A stretch of 8,496 nt of DNA from JBARCX01 sp049794535 (GTDB lineage: Bacteria > Pseudomonadota > Gammaproteobacteria > Xanthomonadales > Rhodanobacteraceae): contig JBARCX010000278.1 of the NCBI GenBank assembly GCA_049794535.1, positions 1-8,496 of the forward strand, written 5' to 3'. Every line of letters begins with the position of its first letter. Within the stretch, counting starts at the first letter, position 1. Below, piece after piece: positions 1 to 5,600 of the stretch. Both the position numbers and the translations under genes were made by a program. The notes under the pieces are model-generated. The model was not told the DNA's origin. It did not search any database and saw nothing but the letters and a program-made list of their open reading frames with translations.

Positions 1-775
1 TTGCTACACCGCCCCCCATCTCGATAGGGTTACACGCAGCAACCGCCGCCATACGCTCTGCGCGCATTTGCGCGCACAAAAGCTCCTGGCCCGCCGCTGC
101 ACCTTCGGCAAGAAATTCGAATGGCGACACCTCTCGACTGCCATCAATAAGGGATGCTTTATACCGTGCGCTGAGTGCATCCAAACCATGCCAGTCGCAG
201 ATACTGCGCTTGCCGAAAATCAAGCCGCGTAGGCTACGGATGTCTCGCGCATCTAAAGCGACAGCTCGCTCATAGGCGGCCACAGCACCCTCGATATCGC
301 CCATCTGTTCGCAAATCTCTCCCAGTTGCTGATACAGCACGCCAAGCCCGGGCGCTAACTGCGCAGCCATGCGCAATGCGTCGGCAGCGTCACCCAAACG
401 CCGCTGCACCAGCAATGCATCGCTCAACAGCTGCCATGCCGGTACAAATTCTGGCTTCTCTGCCAGTAGAGCACGTGCCCTAGCCTCCGCCACTTCGGAA
501 CGACCGAGGCGGATATCACATCGCCCCAGGTTGACCCTTGCACCTAGAGCGCGCGGATCCTGTGCCGCCAATGCGTAACACTCATAGGCATGCCCAACGG
601 CACCGGCTTGAAATAAATGTCGGCCAAGTTCATTCAACTCGACCACACCCATGTGCGATGGGTGCATCGCAGCCTGCAAGCGCTCTGCCAAAACCTCAGG
701 CGACGAGGAGATCGATGAAATCGTCTCACCGCCCATGACGCTTGCGTATAGGTTTTCCACATCTTGCTGCAACAT
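1..775 (-). CDS. TPR-repeat protein, N-terminal part of a putative O-GlcNAc-transferase-like (SPINDLY/OGT) enzyme; partial
   Basis: The gene is open through position 1, so only its first 258 codons are visible. Residues about 45-177 form four consecutive 34-residue TPR-like helical hairpins; the clearest is residues 144-177, with LYQQLGEICEQMGD followed by AVAAYERAVALD. After the repeats, residues 190-224 carry a Cys-Asp-Trp-x-Gly-Leu motif and then SPFEFLAEG. This linker pattern is typical of bacterial SPINDLY/OGT-like proteins, where it sits between the TPRs and the GT41 catalytic domain. Members of that family transfer GlcNAc or related sugars from nucleotide sugars to Ser/Thr of target proteins in the cytoplasm, with the TPRs binding the target. 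The catalytic half would lie left of position 1 and cannot be seen, so activity is inferred. The start at 773-775 is well supported: an in-frame TGA lies only seven codons upstream, no other start codon falls between, and a GGGGGAG ribosome binding site precedes it. A TPR-only or TPR-sulfotransferase protein is the main alternative. Confidence 0.8.
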   Translation of the reverse strand, partial: MLQQDVENLYASVMGGETISSISSSPEVLAERLQAAMHPSHMGVVELNELGRHLFQAGAVGHAYECYALAAQDPRALGARVNLGRCDIRLGRSEVAEARARALLAEKPEFVPAWQLLSDALLVQRRLGDAADALRMAAQLAPGLGVLYQQLGEICEQMGDIEGAVAAYERAVALDARDIRSLRGLIFGKRSICDWHGLDALSARYKASLIDGSREVSPFEFLAEGAAAGQELLCAQMRAERMAAVAACNPIEMGGGVA

Positions 776-870
776 CGCTCCCCCAGCGAAACCGCATCAC
801 ATAATGATCGATATCGGTGCGTGCAGTGGTGCACGGGACCTCTTATCCTCATCCTGGTCGCCGCCGCCTA
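776..870. promoter_or_regulatory. Divergent intergenic region between the TPR gene and the glycosyltransferase gene
   Basis: This stretch must contain the promoters of two genes read away from each other. It holds a perfect 5-bp inverted repeat with a 4-base loop at 821-834 (gtgca-gtgg-tgcac) and an 8-base palindrome cgatatcg at 809-816. A CATTAT hexamer on the minus strand (801-806) could serve as a -10 box for the TPR gene, but I see no convincing -35 partner. The palindromes could be operators; nothing in the sequence identifies a regulator. Confidence 0.3.
777..785 (-). promoter_or_regulatory. Ribosome binding site of the TPR gene
   Basis: On the minus strand a purine-rich GGGGGAG ends 2-3 bases before the ATG at 773-775. 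The spacing from the core GGGGA is short but usable. Together with the in-frame stop just upstream it fixes the start of the TPR gene. Confidence 0.5.
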
Positions 871-1749
871 ATGGCATGTCGGCCGGACTATCCCGTCCAA
901 TTTACCGGAGTCAGCGACACTGTGCGTACCGTAGTCATCCAGTCCTACCGCACCACCGATGTTGCCCCATGGCTTCAGCGCTGCATGCAAGCCGTGCAAG
1001 CCTGGACCGAGGCAAACGGCTATGCGTATGAATTCGTCGACGACACGTTGTTCGATTACGTGCCAGCGCACTTGCGGCAGAAGCCGTACACATCACTATT
1101 ACCGCTCACCGATCTGGCACGCCTTGGCCTACTGCGTTCACGTCTCGCATCCACCTACGAACGGGCCATCTGGATGGATGCTGATGTCGTGGTATTTCGC
1201 CCAGGCCAGCTCACCATTCCAAGCGATTGCGGCGCCATGCTGTGCCACGAAATATGGTCAAGCTTTGATGCACAAGGCCAGATGACGCACCGACGCGGCA
1301 TCAACAACGCCGTAATGATTTTCGATCGTGGCCATCCGCTACTGGATTTTCTCTACTACGCCGCTGCCGAGTTGTATGCGCATTACGACATGGGAACGAT
1401 ATCGCCCACAGCGTTAGGCACCACCTTTCTCAGCAAGCTTGGGAAGTTGATCCCTATGCGGTTGCTGCCCCAGGTAGCCTGCCTTAGCCCAGTCCTCACC
1501 CGAGCACTGTTCGATGGTAATCGCCCAGATCTACTGCGTGCTCATGCAGAGCACTACGGTCATGCCTTTCATGCAGCCAATTTGTGTCGTTCGATGCTGG
1601 CTGATGGGGCATCAGGCTCGTATCTCAGCGAAGAACTGAGCGATGCACAGCTGCTGCAGATGGTCGAGATGTTGATTGCAACGGAGGGGCATCCGCTGTG
1701 CTCGCTGGATGCCGAGCCTACTGATGCTAGGGAAGAAGCGTCGGCTTGA
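871..1749 (+). CDS. Putative DXD-motif glycosyltransferase (GT32 / capsular-type sugar transferase-like)
   Basis: The protein looks like a small cytoplasmic GT-A fold glycosyltransferase that moves a sugar from a nucleotide donor. It opens with a beta strand RTVVIQSYR. Next come a Trp-Leu-x-x-Cys helix and a GYAYEFVDD segment, like the family of Gly_transf_sug / GMA12-type enzymes. Then comes a LARLGLLRSRL helix followed by AIWMDADVVVF, whose Asp-Ala-Asp (codons 1177-1185) is the classic metal and nucleotide-sugar binding DXD motif. A GINNAVMIFDRGHPLLDF segment follows, as expected for the acceptor side. The start is uncertain: the frame is open from GTG 817, the first ATG is at 871, and GTG 922 lies right at the first conserved strand with GGAG at 906-909 upstream. 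ATG 871 is used here because it is the first ATG; homology would favour 922. The neighbouring TPR/OGT-like gene suggests a shared role in protein or surface glycosylation, but donor and acceptor are unknown. No membrane segment is seen. Confidence 0.75.
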   Translation: MACRPDYPVQFTGVSDTVRTVVIQSYRTTDVAPWLQRCMQAVQAWTEANGYAYEFVDDTLFDYVPAHLRQKPYTSLLPLTDLARLGLLRSRLASTYERAIWMDADVVVFRPGQLTIPSDCGAMLCHEIWSSFDAQGQMTHRRGINNAVMIFDRGHPLLDFLYYAAAELYAHYDMGTISPTALGTTFLSKLGKLIPMRLLPQVACLSPVLTRALFDGNRPDLLRAHAEHYGHAFHAANLCRSMLADGASGSYLSEELSDAQLLQMVEMLIATEGHPLCSLDAEPTDAREEASA

Positions 1750-1851
1750 GAGAAAGCTTCGGCCTGAAGAGTCACCAACGCACAATTCAAGCTGGCATCG
1801 CTTTTGGGTATCCGTCAAACCTGGACCAGCTTACTCTGACCTTTTTGTTCC
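1750..1851. other. Convergent intergenic gap
   Basis: The plus-strand glycosyltransferase gene and the minus-strand exported-protein gene end toward each other here. I looked for a bidirectional terminator. There is only a weak CTTC/GAAG pairing near 1757-1769 and a T-rich stretch at 1841-1860 without a good stem before it. Base composition falls from GC-rich to AT-rich across this gap. Confidence 0.4.
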
Positions 1852-2634
1852 TTATTCTATAACAGGCACAATTACTACCCAGTCACCATGATTAATCGCA
1901 GCCGATAGTATAGATGCAACCATAAATCTTCCGGCACCAGGAAAATTAATTTCGCGACCTACAAATGTCTTAGTAAAATTCGTAGACTTAACGACCCCAC
2001 ATATACCCTTACCTCTCGAATCATACCCAAGCTTTTGCCACTTAATAGTTGCGACATATCCATTAATGGGGTCACCTTTAACGCCAATTAACGTAACACC
2101 AACATTACACTCACCAAAATAAAGAGTATTAAGATGCGAATTCGTTAGAACAATAGACTCAGCACCTGCACCTGAAATTAATTCACCGGTTTTAGTCACA
2201 TTGACGAAATCGTCACAGTGAGAATTGCAAATACCAACCGCACTCAATTTCGGCCCTTTTGTCGAATGACTCGCTTGATCAGAAGCAGCTAATGATGCAT
2301 CCGATTCATTTGCATATTTAATAGATGAAACTCTATAAACAATGCCATGAACTGATATTTCATCCCCTAAATTAAGATGACGAAAAGTGTAAGTCCATCG
2401 AATATGCTGGCTTGAATCATATTCGGTAACCGTCACCAAAAATGTAGACCGCTCACCCTGATGCGATAAAATATCAACACCGGCCGTAAGAGTTGTAGTT
2501 AAACCAACACTTGAAGGCCCCCCCACAAGGCTTAATGGCAACGTATATGTTGGCAACTCACCCTTACATAGCGACTCTTGAGAAAACATAACAAGCGCCC
2601 CTACCAGGGTGAGTTGAAAAATTCGTCTTAACAT
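1852..2634 (-). CDS. Exported protein of unknown family; candidate immunity protein or partner of the calpain-like toxin
   Basis: This 260-residue protein begins with a typical Sec signal peptide: Arg-Arg at residues 3-4, a hydrophobic stretch LTLVGALVMF (8-17), and a probable cleavage site around residues 20-24. The Cys at 23 is preceded by Leu, so it is not a convincing lipobox. The mature part is predicted mainly beta and holds four cysteines (136, 140, 176, 212) that could form two disulfides in the periplasm. Two halves look alike: GDEISVHGIVYRVSSI (90-105) and GREINFPGAGRFMVASI (226-242) share a pattern, as do the strands before them, suggesting an internal duplication. I recognise no family. 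The gene follows the giant YD-repeat gene by 37 bases on the same strand, directly after its protease domain, which is where immunity genes of polymorphic toxins sit. It shares the AT-rich composition of the toxin tip. An immunity or inhibitor role is inferred from that position; an accessory secreted protein is the alternative. The ATG at 2632-2634 has only a weak Shine-Dalgarno, so translation may be coupled to the gene upstream. Confidence 0.7.
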   Translation of the reverse strand: MLRRIFQLTLVGALVMFSQESLCKGELPTYTLPLSLVGGPSSVGLTTTLTAGVDILSHQGERSTFLVTVTEYDSSQHIRWTYTFRHLNLGDEISVHGIVYRVSSIKYANESDASLAASDQASHSTKGPKLSAVGICNSHCDDFVNVTKTGELISGAGAESIVLTNSHLNTLYFGECNVGVTLIGVKGDPINGYVATIKWQKLGYDSRGKGICGVVKSTNFTKTFVGREINFPGAGRFMVASILSAAINHGDWVVIVPVIE

Positions 2635-2671
2635 GAAAAATCCAAGAATATTCTATACATACCATACCAAC

Positions 2672-5600
2672 TCAATGCTTTGAAACAGTGATGGAGCTCA
2701 TATATTTTCCAATTTGAGCCGGAGTAAGTGTAACAGTTGGCTGAATAATAATTTGAGAATTCGTCGAATTCCCAGCTTGCCCAGGCTGTAAAGTCACGAC
2801 TCGCCCCCATGGGTTGGCCAGATCAATGCCAGTCACGTTACCATTATTGTCGGTCTCAAAACCAGTCACTGCATACGCATGACCACTAACGAGATTACTA
2901 TCCAGAACAGACTCAACGGTAGCGCCAGGTGTAGGTATCGTAGCAAACACCTCTTCCGCGCCTGAATTTAAAGAGGACGCCAAGCTAGAGAGATTGTAAC
3001 CGGCATTAAGCGACTGCCCACTAGGGCCAGTTCGCGGATCTGCCGGCTGATAGGAAGGGCTTAGTGGTCCCCACTGGTAGTTCGACGTGCCCGATATAGT
3101 CACTGTATTAATTTGTCCCGTTAGTGCATATAGCGCATTCTCCGGCAGACCACTATTGATACCACTCCACCCTCCATAAGCCTGGGCCCAAGCGTTCTCA
3201 AGCACCGTTACATAGGCGTTACTACCATCATTTTGTACACCGTATTGCGTCGTGCTCGTTGTCGCTCCGCTGGAGTCCGTAACGGACTTAACATTCTGGA
3301 GGGGAGTGCTACCCACGTTCTCCACTTGCCCGGTCCCCGGGAATGTCACATCAAATGTTCCATCCCATGTGCCATCCGCCCCCATATGAGGCGCAATATC
3401 ATTTTGTATGACCTGCGGCTGATCTAACGCAACAGAATAAATTGATGACATAAGATAACAATCACCATTCTGCCCTTGAACAACCGCGCTTGGTGCCGGC
3501 ATTCCTCCGGGACCGTACAATGTGTATAGCGCAGCAGAAGTTCCATTAAATTCATCAGTTTCAGTTTTTTGCTGGGCATACGCATAAGCACTTTCAATCA
3601 AAGGGTCATTTGAAGATGAGTTAGCACTATTTGTGCCTGACCCAAAAATACCAAGACTTGATCCTGAGTAGCCTTGCGGCGCACCACTCATCAAACCAGT
3701 TAGATTAAATCCACCAAGGGACAAGCCCCCCAATCCTGTTCCAAATTGTGAGCTACCGCCAATTCCACTCAACGGATATTGTGGAACAAAACTTCCACTT
3801 GAATTACTTGCGCCAGAACTCTCTTGCGTCCCTGATGATGCTGAGTCTATTGAATCACCCGTACTTGATCCGTCACCCACAACTACACCATCCGCAAATG
3901 GTGCCCCAGACGAAACCTGATTAAGTTGCGCCGAATTATCTTGCAATGGCGTCACTGTATCCAAAATGAGGCTTTGCTCCGACTGGTCATTGTTATTTAG
4001 TGTAGCGCCACTCAGCTGCTGACCCGCATCAAATAAATTCAGATCCTCATTTAGATTAGGGTCCAAGGAAAGGTAATTAGCATATCCGGCTGCACTATAT
4101 TGACTTGGCAAGTTGCCCTGACCACTAGAACCTTCGCCCTGAGACTCATTTAACAAAGTACTTGCAGGCGCCGACTGCGGAGCAAATTGAAAATCTTCTA
4201 ACGGGGTCAAAGGAACATTACCTGTCGCACTATAAGACGCCGTGCTTCCATCATTGGGGGAGCTTTCACCAAACGAGCCCTGCGCCCCCGTTCCCGTGCT
4301 CCCCACCAAGCTATAAGTTCCCGTGCCAGTACCGTCATACAGATTGCTGTAAGCACTGAGCGCTTGTGGGTTATACGGATCATTGATGATCGATGCAGCA
4401 GCCTGACTTGCAGCTTGTTGCTGCTTATACGCATCAATCGCGGATTTCGCAGAACCGGCCAAGGCATTGCCGATGGGCTGCGCGATCGCATACCCCGCCA
4501 CATCCTCACCGACCTGCGCCCAGCTCTGCACGTGCTGATCCCCCAAGGCAAGACTCGCCTCACGGTCGACGATGTCACCCACGGCGCGTGCGCCTAGATC
4601 GTCAAAATAATTACCTGTGGTCTGACCCATCTGGCTTTCGTCGCTGGTGGGACCCAACTCTCCACTCGCAACGCTGCTCAAGCTACTGGCCACAAATCCT
4701 GCCCAACTGAAATGGGCTGGCTGATCCGTGATTTGCGCGGCCAGATCGTTACCTGCGTAAGTTGCTCCACCCTGTATCGCATCACCCAGCCAATTGAGGC
4801 CGTTAGCAGACGTATCGCTAGCTAGCAGGCTTGTGCCTGTATCTGTCGTTGACGCCAGCGACGACAGTTCACTTGATACGCCACCACCAATGGCGCCACC
4901 GATCGCTCCTTCGAGCACCTGCCCCCAATTGAAGCCTTGCTGGATACCCGTCGCTTCGCCCGTCAACTGTCCGGCAATGCTTCCAGCCGCACCCGCAACG
5001 GCACCCGCTGCGACAGCCGTGCCAAAGGTTCCCAATTCGCCAGCCAGTAGATCGGTCGTTGCTCCATACGTGACGATAGTCACTACAACCGTCACCACAA
5101 TAACCAGAATCTCAGCAACTGAGCAGCCACCACTCCCCTGCGGCGGCGGCGGCGGCGCAATCGTCGGTAGATTCGGCGTGGTGCTCCCGGTGATATTGCT
5201 CGGGTCATACGGCTTGAACGTGGTGGCCGAGTTGCTGTTGGTGGTGACGGTGGGAATCTCCAACCGTTGCCCCAGCACCAGATCGGTATCGCTGCTCAAT
5301 CCGTTCGCTTGTGCCAACACGTACCACAGGTTGGCATCACCGTATTCGGATTGGGCGATGCTCTCCAGCGTGTCGCCGGCCTGCACGACATAGCTGTTCG
5401 GGCTGTCGTTGTTGCTGCTGAAGGCGGTGACTTCGTCGAGCACGTCGAGTGTGCCGGCGTTGTCGAAGTGCGCGAGCTGCTGACCGTTGACGTAGGTGTA
5501 GTTCTGCACCTGCGTGGCCGGATCACTGCCCTGGTTCAGGGTGGTGCCGCCGGTGGCGGTGCCAGTGCCGTCCTGCCGCTCGATGATTTCGCCATCGCCG

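Noticed and set aside
175..738. Plus-strand open frames opposite the TPR gene
   Set aside because: The minus strand has a continuous frame with clear TPR motifs and a ribosome binding site; the plus-strand products are Arg/Pro/Ala/Ser-rich shadows.
1750..1860. Rho-independent terminator between the convergent genes
   Set aside because: Only a 4-bp stem near 1757-1769 without a following T-run, and a T-rich stretch near 1841 without a proper stem.
2560..2580. Lipoprotein lipobox around Cys 23 of the exported protein
   Set aside because: The residues before the Cys (Glu-Ser-Leu) do not fit the lipobox, which needs Gly, Ala or Ser at -1.
2628..2810. Small minus-strand frame of 60 codons overlapping the end of the protease
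   Set aside because: It lies in another frame over the conserved C-terminus of the protease domain, and its translation shows no recognisable feature.
4794..5393. Plus-strand open frame of 199 codons opposite the LysM and hydrophobic region
   Set aside because: The minus strand encodes a clear LysM domain there; the plus-strand product is low-complexity Pro/Ala/Thr/Val.
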